Source of the DNA: DROE01 sp964569865
Lineage (GTDB): Bacteria; Pseudomonadota; Alphaproteobacteria; Rhizobiales; Devosiaceae
Assembly: GCA_964569865.1 (NCBI GenBank)
Contig: CAZMVQ010000055.1
Span: 1-16,212 of the forward strand
Reading direction: 5' to 3'
DNA length: 16,212 nucleotides
Under the pieces are notes generated by a model. It saw nothing but the letters and a program-made list of their open reading frames with translations. It was not told where the DNA came from and did no database searches. Shown piece after piece: positions 1-6,931 of this stretch; position 1 is the first letter of the stretch; each line of letters opens with the position of its first letter. Made by a program: the position numbers and the translations under genes.

Positions 1-67
1 GGCAGGATTTGAACCTACGACCCTCTGTCCCCCAGACAGATGCGCTACCAGGCTGCGCTACACCCCG
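1..67 (-). tRNA. tRNA-Pro (anticodon GGG), 3' end outside window
   Basis: Read on the minus strand, the sequence starts CGGGGTG at 67 and gives a D-arm (GCGC..AGCCTGGTAGCGC), an anticodon stem TCTGT/ACAGA around the loop CTGGGGG, and a T-loop GGTTCAAATCC. The loop places GGG at positions 34-36, which reads proline codons CCC/CCU. The window begins inside the T stem, so the 3' acceptor strand and CCA end are missing. The gene lies downstream of the MerR gene on the same strand, with about 160 bp between them. That spacer holds a small inverted repeat (GCGCA/TGCGC, 163-177) and a promoter-like sequence next to the tRNA. Confidence 0.93.
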
Positions 68-77
68 ACTTGAAAAA

Positions 78-106
78 GTCCTAGTTTTTAAGGGGTTTAA
101 GGTCAA
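78..106 (-). promoter_or_regulatory. Probable promoter of the tRNA-Pro gene
   Basis: On the minus strand there is a TTGACC hexamer (101-106), a 17-base spacer, and TAGGAC (78-83). The -35 match is good (5 of 6) and the -10 match is weak (3 of 6). Transcription would start around position 71, a few bases before the tRNA 5' end at 67. The placement suits a short tRNA leader, but this is inferred from sequence only. Confidence 0.4.
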
Positions 107-229
107 GCCCAAATCGACGTAAAGTGAATAAAAGGAAACAAACGGCATACTGTAACTTCATGGCGCACCAATTGCGCAGTAAGAATTGCGATCTCGGTTC
201 ATTGCCTGAGCCATAAAGTAATGCGCTTA

Positions 230-682
230 TTATCCCTCGCGAGCATTGTCCAAAAGCCGTTTGCATTCCAAAAGTTCACGCATCACGTTGGTTAGTCTGG
301 TTTTGCCTTTACGCGAAATATTGGAAGCTGAATTTTGGGAAATATTTTTGCCATCAGAAGATTTTATGGCCAAATCAGTTGAAGTTTCACCATCATCTGC
401 ATCATTGCTGCCAGATTCGCCAATTGTGATAACCCGGCGCGGCCCTTCCTCCTTAAGAATACGCTGCACACCCTTGATGGTATATCCCTTGTCATAAAGA
501 AGGTGCTGAATGCCTTTAAGCAGCATAACATCGTCAGGCCGATAATACCTTCTGCCTCCACCGCGCTTTAAAGGTTTTATTTGAGGAAATCTGGTTTCCC
601 AAAACCTTAAAACATGCTGTGGCAAATCCAGCTCAACTGCAGCCTCAGATATGGTGCGAAAAGCTTCCGCAGACTTTCCCAC
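230..682 (-). CDS. MerR-family transcriptional regulator (ihfA-linked)
   Basis: Predicted DNA-binding protein of about 150 residues. An N-terminal MerR winged helix-turn-helix covers roughly residues 9-78 (FRTISEAA..LDLPQHVLRFWE, then RYYRPDDV and GYTIKGVQRIL). It is followed by a Ser/Asp-rich linker and a short basic helix at the C-terminus. It lacks the cysteines of metal-sensing MerR proteins, so its ligand is unknown. An ATG at 688 lies directly against the AGGAG sequence and leaves no spacing. A GTG at 682 lies 6 bases from AGGAG and matches the family N-terminus (x-KS-x-AFRTIS), so I chose GTG. The gene follows ihfA by 24 bp, an arrangement conserved in Hyphomicrobiales. Family assignment is firm; its target is unknown. 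Confidence 0.9.
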   Translation of the reverse strand: MGKSAEAFRTISEAAVELDLPQHVLRFWETRFPQIKPLKRGGGRRYYRPDDVMLLKGIQHLLYDKGYTIKGVQRILKEEGPRRVITIGESGSNDADDGETSTDLAIKSSDGKNISQNSASNISRKGKTRLTNVMRELLECKRLLDNAREG

Positions 683-706
683 AAGCATCTCCTGATGAAG
701 AAATCG

Positions 707-1018
707 TTATTTTACAGAGCCAACCATAGATTTGTTGATCTTTGTTTTCAAGACATTGCTAGGCTTAAATACCAAAACCCGGCGTGGCAAAATCGGCACC
801 TCTTCACCCGTTTTTGGATTTCTGCCTATTCTGAGGCTTTTCGAGCGCACATGAAAAGAGCCAAACGAGGAAAGTTTCACCGCTTCGCCCTTAACAAGAG
901 CATCGCTCATTAAATCCAGAACCCGCTCCACGAGTTTAGCTGATTCTGTTCTGGAAAGGCCTACCGAACTATATACGGATTCAGCCAAATCAGCTCTGGT
1001 TACTGTTTTTTGTCCCAT
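707..1018 (-). CDS. ihfA: Integration host factor subunit alpha
   Basis: IHF-alpha, 103 residues, the usual length. With IHF-beta it forms a heterodimer that binds and sharply bends DNA, assisting recombination, replication and transcription. The N-terminal dimerisation helices (TRADLAESVY..SAKLVERVLDLM) lead to the SFGSF strand. The DNA-binding beta-arm RIGRNPKTGEEVPI (about 63-76) carries the intercalating proline near position 68. In-frame upstream codons would extend the protein by 13 residues. The ATG at 1018 gives the canonical start MGQKTVTRADL and was chosen. It lies 91 bp after fabH, with a strong palindrome in between (1052-1072), so it may have its own promoter or an attenuation point. 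Confidence 0.96.
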   Translation of the reverse strand: MGQKTVTRADLAESVYSSVGLSRTESAKLVERVLDLMSDALVKGEAVKLSSFGSFHVRSKSLRIGRNPKTGEEVPILPRRVLVFKPSNVLKTKINKSMVGSVK

Positions 1019-1051
1019 AAATATTTCCACCCACATGAAAAATTTAAATAA

Positions 1052-1072
1052 CAGCATTTAAATTAAATGCTG
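1052..1072. repeat. 21-bp perfect palindrome between fabH and ihfA
   Basis: The arms CAGCATTTAA and TTAAATGCTG are exact reverse complements around one central base. On the minus strand it lies 34 bases before the ihfA ATG and 37 bases after fabH, and is followed by an A/T-rich stretch. It could be a dimer operator for ihfA or a weak AT-rich terminator/attenuator after fabH. The sequence alone does not decide. Confidence 0.7.
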
Positions 1073-1109
1073 CAAAACGAGGTTAGCGCCGAATTGGCAT
1101 GCGGGTCAA

Positions 1110-2093
1110 TCAGTTAGTCCAACGAATAAGGCTAGCCCCCCACGTAAAGCCACCACCCATGGCCTCAATCATCACCAGATCGCCCGGTTTTATACGCCCG
1201 TCATTCACCGCTTCGTTTAGCGCCATTGGCACCGAGGCCGCCGAAGTGTTGGCGTGTTTATTAACGGTAATAACCACCTTTTCAGGAGCAATACCCACTT
1301 TTTTGCCGGCTCCATCGATTATGCGTCGATTAGCTTGATGAGGCACAAACCAATCTAAATCGTCAGCCGTATAACCCGCATCTTCAAGAGCGCCGTCAAC
1401 AACATCAGAAATCATGCCCACGGCGTGTTTGAATACTTCGCGTCCCTGCATACGAACATGGCCAACGGAACGGGTAGTGGAAACGCCACCATCCGTATGC
1501 AGTTTATCCCACTGATTGCCATTTGAGCGCAATCGGGACGATAAAATGCCCTGATCAGCCTGATCATCAGGCAAATCCACTGTCTCAACAACAACAGCGC
1601 CTGCGCCATCGCCAAAAAGTACGCAGGTGGTACGGTCGTTCCAATCCAAAAGCCTGGATGCAGTTTCGGCTCCAATTACCAGCGCGCGCTTACCTAGGGA
1701 GTTTTTAAGATAACTGTCGGCAATAGTTGTTGCATATACAAACCCTGAACAGACGGCCTGCAAATCAAATGCTGCGCCATGGCTCATGCCCAGCTTGTGC
1801 TGCACCAGAGCTGCGGTGGCAGGGAAGGTAAGATCGGGAGTGGTGGTGGCGACAATGATCAGATCAATGTCTTTAATGCTCATACCTGCCGCATCCAGCG
1901 CCCTCTGGGCAGCCTTTGTGGCCAAATCAGAAGTGAATTCACCTTCGGCTGCCACATGGCGTTGCTCGATGCCGGTGCGTTGCACAATCCATTCATGGGT
2001 CGTGTCAATTTTGCTTTCTAGTTCTTTATTGGTCAAAATGCGTTCGGGGAGATAGCCTCCCACGCCGCGAATCAAAGTACGGGTGATTGTCAC
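1110..2093 (-). CDS. fabH: Beta-ketoacyl-ACP synthase III
   Basis: KAS III, 327 residues. It condenses acetyl-CoA with malonyl-ACP to start type II fatty acid synthesis in the cytoplasm. The catalytic triad is visible: Cys115 in AVCSGF, His252 in VPHQANRRI, and Asn282 in HANTSAAS. The glycine-rich C-terminal motif EAMGGGFTWGASLIRW is complete. The start is GTG at 2093, supported by a GGAG sequence 8 bases upstream. This GTG overlaps the plsX stop codon in a 4-base GTGA, so the two genes are probably translationally coupled. Pairing with plsX links initiation of acyl chains to their use in phospholipid synthesis. Confidence 0.97.
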   Translation of the reverse strand: MTITRTLIRGVGGYLPERILTNKELESKIDTTHEWIVQRTGIEQRHVAAEGEFTSDLATKAAQRALDAAGMSIKDIDLIIVATTTPDLTFPATAALVQHKLGMSHGAAFDLQAVCSGFVYATTIADSYLKNSLGKRALVIGAETASRLLDWNDRTTCVLFGDGAGAVVVETVDLPDDQADQGILSSRLRSNGNQWDKLHTDGGVSTTRSVGHVRMQGREVFKHAVGMISDVVDGALEDAGYTADDLDWFVPHQANRRIIDGAGKKVGIAPEKVVITVNKHANTSAASVPMALNEAVNDGRIKPGDLVMIEAMGGGFTWGASLIRWTN

Positions 2094-3214
2094 GCTGAAT
2101 GCTCCGTTTTATTAATTTTATCAGAATTAGTACCGGTTTTTTTCCCAGCAGGTTTTTTTTGATCATCCAAAATTGTATCTTTTGAGGCTTCTTCAGGCTC
2201 AAATTTCTTCAAGCCCTCGTTGACTTTTTCTATCAGTCGAAAACGCCCCATTTCATAGGCCAGATCAAGAGCACTGTTAAAACCAATCTCGTCAGTTCCG
2301 CCATGGCTTTTGATAACAATACCGTTCAGCCCCAAAAATACCCCGCCATTTATGGCTCTTGGGTCCATTTTGCGTTTTAAAGCCGATAAAGCCCGAATTG
2401 AAATCAAGGCCCCAAGTCTGGAGACCCAATCAGCTTTAAGGGCCTTGCGAAAATAGGAACCTACCTGACGGGCCGTGCCTTCGGCGGTTTTTAGCGCGAT
2501 ATTGCCGACAAAGCCTTCGGTCACCACCACGTCAACCGTGCCCTTGCCAATATCATTGCCCTCAACAAATCCATGGAATAAAAATCCGGCGCCATCCCGG
2601 TCCTTGAGGATTTCGGCTGCTTCGCGAACCGAATCAATGCCTTTTAGATCTTCGGTGCCAATGTTTAACAATCCAACGCTTGGTAACTCCTGATCAAACA
2701 AGGCTCTGGCAAGGGCTGTGCCCAATATGGCAAAATCAACCAATTGTTTTGCATCACCGCCAATTGTTGCCCCCACATCAAGGACGATAATATCTGCCCT
2801 TTCTGTAGGCCATATGGCGGCAATAGCTGGTCTTGAAACGCCCTTGATCGGCCTGAGACAAAAAGTGGCCATAGCCATCAGCGCCCCGGTATTGCCCCCG
2901 GAAATTGCAACATCTGCCTTGCCATCCTTGACCGATTGCAAAGCCTGCCACATGGAGGAAGTATTGCGCCCCTTCCTAAGAGCGGCGCTTGGTTTTTCAT
3001 CCATGCCGATAACAATGTCGGAGTGGTGAATGCTTGAAACGCCCTTCAACTCTTCAAACTCTTCCATGAGAGGTGCAAGAATTTCTTCTCGACCATGGAA
3101 TAAAAATTCAATATTTCCACGCTCGCGCAACGCCAGCCTTGCACCATGAAGTACAATGCGCGGACCATTGTCGCCGCCCATTGCGTCTACCGATATTGTT
3201 ATCGTTTCACTCAT
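2090..3214 (-). CDS. plsX: Phosphate acyltransferase PlsX
   Basis: PlsX, 374 residues. It converts acyl-ACP to acyl-phosphate, the donor for PlsY in phosphatidic acid synthesis; it is a peripheral membrane enzyme. Family motifs include DAMGGDNGP (10-18), ISGGNTGAL (about 104-112), LDVGATIGGD (about 145-154), and DVVVTEGFVGNIALKTAEG. The last ~34 residues form a Lys/Asp-rich tail beyond the conserved fold. The start ATG at 3214 has no good Shine-Dalgarno at normal distance: the AGG lies about 18 bases upstream. That AGG instead suits a tiny frame at 3207-3224 that overlaps this start. The gene follows DUF177 across gap 1. rpmF, which sits between yceD and plsX in E. coli, is not visible. Confidence 0.97.
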   Translation of the reverse strand: MSETITISVDAMGGDNGPRIVLHGARLALRERGNIEFLFHGREEILAPLMEEFEELKGVSSIHHSDIVIGMDEKPSAALRKGRNTSSMWQALQSVKDGKADVAISGGNTGALMAMATFCLRPIKGVSRPAIAAIWPTERADIIVLDVGATIGGDAKQLVDFAILGTALARALFDQELPSVGLLNIGTEDLKGIDSVREAAEILKDRDGAGFLFHGFVEGNDIGKGTVDVVVTEGFVGNIALKTAEGTARQVGSYFRKALKADWVSRLGALISIRALSALKRKMDPRAINGGVFLGLNGIVIKSHGGTDEIGFNSALDLAYEMGRFRLIEKVNEGLKKFEPEEASKDTILDDQKKPAGKKTGTNSDKINKTEHSA

Positions 3215-3224
3215 GTATGCTCAT
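3207..3224 (-). other. Five-codon frame overlapping the plsX start
   Basis: An ATG at 3224 reads M-S-I-H-E-stop, and its TGA (3207-3209) overlaps the beginning of plsX. The sequence AGGTCACAT places an AGG about 6 bases before this ATG, a better position than for the plsX ATG. It may be a translational-coupling leader or chance. No protein product is claimed. Confidence 0.3.
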
Positions 3225-3352
3225 ATGTGACCTGCCTAGCGCCAGAAGTGTACATATTTCTTTTTGAACTGTAATTCTGGTGCAAGTTCTACCGCTTTTG
3301 ACAGAATTTAGTATAATCGGCGCAGATTAGCCTTATCCGATTAAGACGCAAG

Positions 3353-3387
3353 GATTTTAATTTTTGTGATTTTAATTTTTGTGATTT
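3353..3387. repeat. 15-bp tandem repeat running into gap 1
   Basis: The unit GATTTTAATTTTTGT occurs at 3353-3367 and 3368-3382 with no mismatch. A third copy starts at 3383 (GATTT) and is cut by the N-run. The array lies between plsX and DUF177, upstream of plsX on the minus strand. Its true length is hidden by the gap. Confidence 0.9.
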
Positions 3388-3487
3388 NNNNNNNNNNNNN
3401 NNNNNNNNNNNNNNNNNNNNNNNNNNNNNNNNNNNNNNNNNNNNNNNNNNNNNNNNNNNNNNNNNNNNNNNNNNNNNNNNNNNNNNN
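3388..3487. other. Assembly gap 1 (100 N)
   Basis: Exactly 100 N, the usual placeholder for a scaffold gap of unknown size. It interrupts the 15-bp tandem array on its left. On its right it leaves a single base before the DUF177 stop codon. Confidence 0.97.
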
Positions 3488-3488
3488 T

Positions 3489-4070
3489 CTAGTTTTTCTT
3501 CAAGCCCTTTAGCGCTGAAAATGGAGACAAGTCAGACGGATCGTCTCCAGCCAGCTTATCACTCATGACAGCACCCTTTGCGCGCGGATATAAATCTATT
3601 TCCAGGCCAAGGGATTCCAAAATAAAAGGCTCCAGATCCAGCTCGTTCCCCTCATATTCATCCACAATGCTCGATGCCTGCAAATCCACATAGATTTCAG
3701 ATTCTTGCGATGCGGGTTCCGGACGTTTTTTTGCCTTTGGAACAAAACTTGTCTGCAGTTGCAGGTCAATTTTTTGAGATACGGGAGCGAGTGTAATTAT
3801 GCAGGGCTGAATGATTTTTGCCTGTAAATGTCCACTAACGCCAATGCCGGGTTTTTGCTTAAAAACATGCAATTTGGCTGCAAAAGCCTCAACAGAATTA
3901 ACCTTGAGGATTTTTGCAAGTTTTTGCAATTGCTCAGGGGTAGGAGAGATTTTTAGACGAGCACCATCGACCGGTAATTTTTCCAACCGCACAACAACGT
4001 CGAGCAAGCTTGAAGTTTCGTTTGGTTTGCCGTTGGTTATTTCGGGGTTTTTATCGTTCACTTTTTTCAC
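3489..4070 (-). CDS. DUF177 / YceD family protein
   Basis: Soluble protein of up to 193 residues resembling the DUF177 (YceD) family. Family members are linked to 23S rRNA accumulation and lie next to rpmF/plsX in many bacteria. Features seen: a core VVRLEKLPVDGARLKISPTPEQL, the ..VSGHLQAKIIQPCIITL segment (the central family signature), an acidic DEYEGNELDLEPFILESLGLEIDLYP stretch, and a basic C-terminus PFSALKGLKKN. The start is uncertain. GTG at 4070 gives 193 residues, while GTG at 4061 lies 6 bases after a GGTG. No conserved cysteines are seen. The gene is 20 bp downstream of the chaperone gene, so co-transcription is likely. The stop codon lies one base from gap 1, but the end matches the family. 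Confidence 0.85.
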   Translation of the reverse strand: MKKVNDKNPEITNGKPNETSSLLDVVVRLEKLPVDGARLKISPTPEQLQKLAKILKVNSVEAFAAKLHVFKQKPGIGVSGHLQAKIIQPCIITLAPVSQKIDLQLQTSFVPKAKKRPEPASQESEIYVDLQASSIVDEYEGNELDLEPFILESLGLEIDLYPRAKGAVMSDKLAGDDPSDLSPFSALKGLKKN

Positions 4071-4090
4071 CAGATTTAATATTGCACCAA

Positions 4091-4615
4091 TTAGTATTGT
4101 TTGAACTCAATCAGCCCATTATGAATTGCTTCAGGTTCTTGAGTGGTCAAAAACTCGCTTTGCACCAGCACATATTGCACAAGAAGTTCAAGCGAGGGTG
4201 TCTGCACGCCATCATATACATTGCGCACAAGACAAGATTGCAGCGCAGCATTATCCTCTTCATCCAGAGCTTTGCTCAAACTTTCCGCCATGCCATAAAA
4301 CAACTCGCCCATTTTTTGAATGCGCTTGGGAACAACCATATCCCCTGCTCCCATTTCGCGCAAAGACCGGTCCATATCCAAAAAGAACAGATCAAACAGG
4401 CTTTGAGAAAAGATTTTTGCCTCCGGATCCGATGATTTAAGTCGGCGAAATACAAGACACATATGCAAACTGATCAGATCAAATCTGCCGTTTACAGAAT
4501 CTGGAATTCCCCAATCCGCATAAAATAACTTTTGTCGGGATTGCGCCACAATGTCGTTATAGACTTTGCGCACGATCCGCGCGTCGGGTTTTTTCTTAAA
4601 AATTGACAGGATCAT
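4091..4615 (-). CDS. Ubiquinol-cytochrome c chaperone (CBP3-like) family protein
   Basis: Protein of 174 residues matching the Ubiq_cyt_C_chap family. The mitochondrial homologue CBP3 assists cytochrome b assembly into the bc1 complex, so a role in respiratory complex III maturation is inferred. Recognisable parts are the YNDIVAQSRQKLFYADWGIPDSVNGRFDLISLHMCLVFRRL segment (about residues 20-60; it is cited in pieces by its key residues DWGIPD and RFDLISLH) and FFLDMDRSLREMGAGDMVVPKRI. It is mostly helical, with no signal peptide. A TTG lies one codon earlier, but ATG at 4615 with AAGG 9 bases upstream is preferred. It is divergent from bamE across a 198-bp spacer and heads the DUF177-plsX-fabH block. 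Confidence 0.88.
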   Translation of the reverse strand: MILSIFKKKPDARIVRKVYNDIVAQSRQKLFYADWGIPDSVNGRFDLISLHMCLVFRRLKSSDPEAKIFSQSLFDLFFLDMDRSLREMGAGDMVVPKRIQKMGELFYGMAESLSKALDEEDNAALQSCLVRNVYDGVQTPSLELLVQYVLVQSEFLTTQEPEAIHNGLIEFKQY

Positions 4616-4781
4616 CAATTATCACCTTAAAAACACTGCCTGAATAATACAGCTCGATTGAAAACTCACAGGGGCTGGTTTACATATTAGCTGAACAATG
4701 CTCATTTGCCACCACTTCAGGACACGGTAATGGCGGGAATTGGTTGTAAAATGCCGGCAACGTTCCTAAAACAGATATGCC

Positions 4782-4787
4782 TATAAT
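4782..4787 (+). promoter_or_regulatory. Probable -10 element of the bamE promoter
   Basis: A perfect TATAAT lies 26 bases before the bamE start codon, giving a short leader of roughly 20 bases. No good -35 hexamer is found at 16-18 bases (the sequence there is around AACGTT). The promoter may need an activator or be weak. Confidence 0.4.
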
Positions 4788-4813
4788 AGAGACAAGTTGG
4801 AATAGTCAATCAG

Positions 4814-5266
4814 ATGCCAAAAAATACCAGAAATTATCGCCCTATTTTGTTCACATCCGCGATAGCTGCAATTATTGGCCTTAGTGCCTGTGCGCCCGGA
4901 CTTGGCGGATTTACCAGCGTTCGAACCCAGGGATATGAAATATCTGAATCAGCACTACAACAGGTGCGGGTCGGGCAAAGTCAGGATTTGGTTGTCGCTG
5001 TGATGGGGTCTCCCCAGACGCAGGGTAATTTTGGCAATGAATCTGCGTTCTATTATGTGGAAACAAAAATTGAACAAACCAATTTTGGTCTAAAAACCGT
5101 ATCTGAAAGAACCGTTCTGGCCGTGTATTTTGATAGCAATAAACGCGTTAAAGACAAGGCGATTTATACTCTTCAAGATGGACGCCTGTTTGCTATGGAA
5201 ACCAGACGCACCGCATCTTTTGGACAGGATCGCACATTTGTTGAGCAGATTCTAGCCTCGTTCTAA
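4814..5266 (+). CDS. bamE: Outer membrane protein assembly factor BamE (SmpA/OmlA) lipoprotein
   Basis: Lipoprotein of 150 residues. A signal peptide with a hydrophobic core (ILFTSAIAAIIG) ends in the lipobox LSAC, so lipidation at Cys26 is expected. The mature part carries the SmpA/OmlA fold: a first helix in SESALQQVRVGQSQDLVVAVMGSP, then beta strands with FYYVETKIEQ and ERTVLAVYFD. BamE is a subunit of the BAM complex that inserts beta-barrel proteins into the outer membrane. It is transcribed away from the bc1 chaperone gene. A weak GC hairpin (CCGC/GCGG around 5302-5314) followed by GTTTT lies downstream. The next gene, mntH, lies beyond a tandem repeat and gap. Confidence 0.92.
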   Translation: MPKNTRNYRPILFTSAIAAIIGLSACAPGLGGFTSVRTQGYEISESALQQVRVGQSQDLVVAVMGSPQTQGNFGNESAFYYVETKIEQTNFGLKTVSERTVLAVYFDSNKRVKDKAIYTLQDGRLFAMETRRTASFGQDRTFVEQILASF

Positions 5267-5350
5267 GGGCTGCCTTCATTTAGGATTTTAGAATTTTTAT
5301 TCCGCAATTGGCGGGTTTTCATTCTTATTTACACAAGACATGTGTCTTTT

Positions 5351-5434
5351 CCTCGCGCCGGCAGGCTTTGTCGTGCCTCGCGCCGGCCGGCTTTGTCATT
5401 GCCTCACGCTGGCGGGCTTGTTTGCGCCTCACGC
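5351..5434. repeat. 25-26-bp GC-rich tandem repeat running into gap 2
   Basis: Three degenerate units start at 5351 (25 bp), 5376 (26 bp) and 5402 (25 bp), each beginning CCTCRCGCYGG and followed by a CTTTGT/CTTGTT core. A fourth starts at 5427 and is cut by the N-run. The block is much richer in GC than its flanks. It occupies the leader or promoter side of mntH. Confidence 0.88.
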
Positions 5435-5534
5435 NNNNNNNNNNNNNNNNNNNNNNNNNNNNNNNNNNNNNNNNNNNNNNNNNNNNNNNNNNNNNNNNNN
5501 NNNNNNNNNNNNNNNNNNNNNNNNNNNNNNNNNN
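5435..5534. other. Assembly gap 2 (100 N)
   Basis: Exactly 100 N, true size unknown. It hides the end of the 25-26-bp array, probably the promoter and ribosome binding site of mntH, and the first codons of mntH. Confidence 0.97.
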
Positions 5535-6866
5535 GGCAAAAACAAAGACGGCTTTAGATTCGCCAGTGATACTCCATCTTTAGTCGAATCTTTCCGTTCG
5601 GTTCCTGTTCCCCACAAAGCCCGGTTCGGGCGGCGCTTTCTGGCTTTTCTAGGGCCGGGCTTTCTTGTTTCAATCGGCTATATGGACCCGGGAAACTGGG
5701 CAACTTCTATCGCTGGTGGTTCCCAATTTGGCTATACATTGCTGGCGGCTGTTTTAATGTCGTCGCTTATGGCCATAGTATTGCAAGCGCTTTGCGCTCG
5801 ATTTGCCATTGCGACCGGTCGGGACCTTGCTCAGGCCTGCCGCGACGAATATTCCAAGCCGGTTTCATTCATATTATGGGTATTGGCGGAACTTGCTGTC
5901 ATTGCCACCGATCTGGCCGAAGTTATTGGCACCGCTATCGGCCTGCAATTATTGTTTGGCATTGCGCTTATCTGGGGTGTCGCGATAACCGCGCTGGATG
6001 TGTTTTTGATATTGTGGTTGCAATCAAAAGGCTTTCGGTATCTTGAGGCTTTTATCGCCGCTCTGATATTGATTATAGCTGCAAGTTTTGTCGGGCAGCT
6101 CATTCTTGCCCAACCCTCCATTGCCGGAATCGTTTCAGGGTTTTTCCCCTCCCCCGAAATCGTAACAGATCAAAGAATGTTATATCTGGCCTTGGGAATT
6201 CTTGGTGCGACAGTGATGCCGCATAACCTATATTTGCACACAGGAATTGTGCAAACCCGCGCCTTCAAACGCAATGAAGAGGGTAAAAAAGACGCCATAA
6301 AAATGGCAGCGCTTGATTCCACGCTCGCTCTGGGCCTTGCCCTTTTGGTCAATGCGTCAATTCTCATTCTGGCCGCCGCAGCATTTTACGATACCGGTCA
6401 GGGTGTGGTCGACGATCTGACCGAGGCACATAGATTGCTGGAGCCGCTGCTTGGTGCGGCGATTGCGCCAATTTTGTTCGCCGTCGCCTTGCTGGCCTCA
6501 GGTCTGGCTTCGACTGTAACAGCAACTTTGGCCGGTCAGATTATTATGGAGGGGTTTTTGCGCCTTAAAATCCCCCTATATGCCCGCCGATTGATTACAC
6601 GCGGCACGGCAATTGTCCCGGCAGTTTTCATGATTTATGCGTTTGGAGAAAAGGGGGCAACGAGCCTGTTGATTTTAAGTCAGGTTGTGCTGTCATTGCA
6701 ATTGCCGTTTGCCGTGGTGCCGCTGGTGATATTTTCCATGGATCGCAAAAAAATGGGTGTGTTTCGCGCACCATGGTGGATGATCGGGCTGGCTATCCTG
6801 ATTGCTATAATAGTGATTGCACTCAATACAAAACTGCTTTTTGATTTTGTTACCGGAGCATTTTAA
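5535..6866 (+). CDS. mntH: Nramp-family divalent metal transporter (MntH-like), 5' end in gap
   Basis: Proton-coupled Mn2+/Fe2+ importer of the inner membrane; 443 residues are visible. The hallmark DPGNWAT of helix 1 is at visible residues 51-57. The helix 6 motif MPHN is at 228-231, including the metal-coordinating methionine. About 11 hydrophobic segments are seen. There is no usable start between the gap and helix 1. The visible part begins with the cytoplasmic lead-in (DGFRFASDTPSLVESF) seen in related proteins, so only a few residues should be missing. A frame running through the N-run to 5340 only translates the tandem repeat and is not credible. The gene converges with the MFS gene 65 bp away. 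No Fur or MntR box can be seen because the promoter is in the gap. Confidence 0.93.
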   Translation, partial: GKNKDGFRFASDTPSLVESFRSVPVPHKARFGRRFLAFLGPGFLVSIGYMDPGNWATSIAGGSQFGYTLLAAVLMSSLMAIVLQALCARFAIATGRDLAQACRDEYSKPVSFILWVLAELAVIATDLAEVIGTAIGLQLLFGIALIWGVAITALDVFLILWLQSKGFRYLEAFIAALILIIAASFVGQLILAQPSIAGIVSGFFPSPEIVTDQRMLYLALGILGATVMPHNLYLHTGIVQTRAFKRNEEGKKDAIKMAALDSTLALGLALLVNASILILAAAAFYDTGQGVVDDLTEAHRLLEPLLGAAIAPILFAVALLASGLASTVTATLAGQIIMEGFLRLKIPLYARRLITRGTAIVPAVFMIYAFGEKGATSLLILSQVVLSLQLPFAVVPLVIFSMDRKKMGVFRAPWWMIGLAILIAIIVIALNTKLLFDFVTGAF

Positions 6867-6931
6867 GCAAAATCGCAGAGCTGCAAAAACAAAACCGTCT
6901 GCGCCTCAGTCAAAATTGGCGGGGTATAAAA

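Noticed and set aside
3298..3317. Perfect TTGACA followed by perfect TATAAT on the plus strand
   Set aside because: The spacer is only 8 bases, far from the 16-18 needed, and no plus-strand gene follows.
3314..3343. Inverted repeat TAATCGG / CCGATTA upstream of plsX
   Set aside because: Seven-base arms with a 16-base spacer in AT-rich DNA are easily found by chance, and no further symmetry supports it.
5340..5534. Open frame extending mntH upstream through the N-run to 5340
   Set aside because: The extra residues are a translation of the 25-26-bp tandem repeat and 100 unknown bases; the frame across a gap of unknown size is meaningless. The true start is expected just before visible residue 1.
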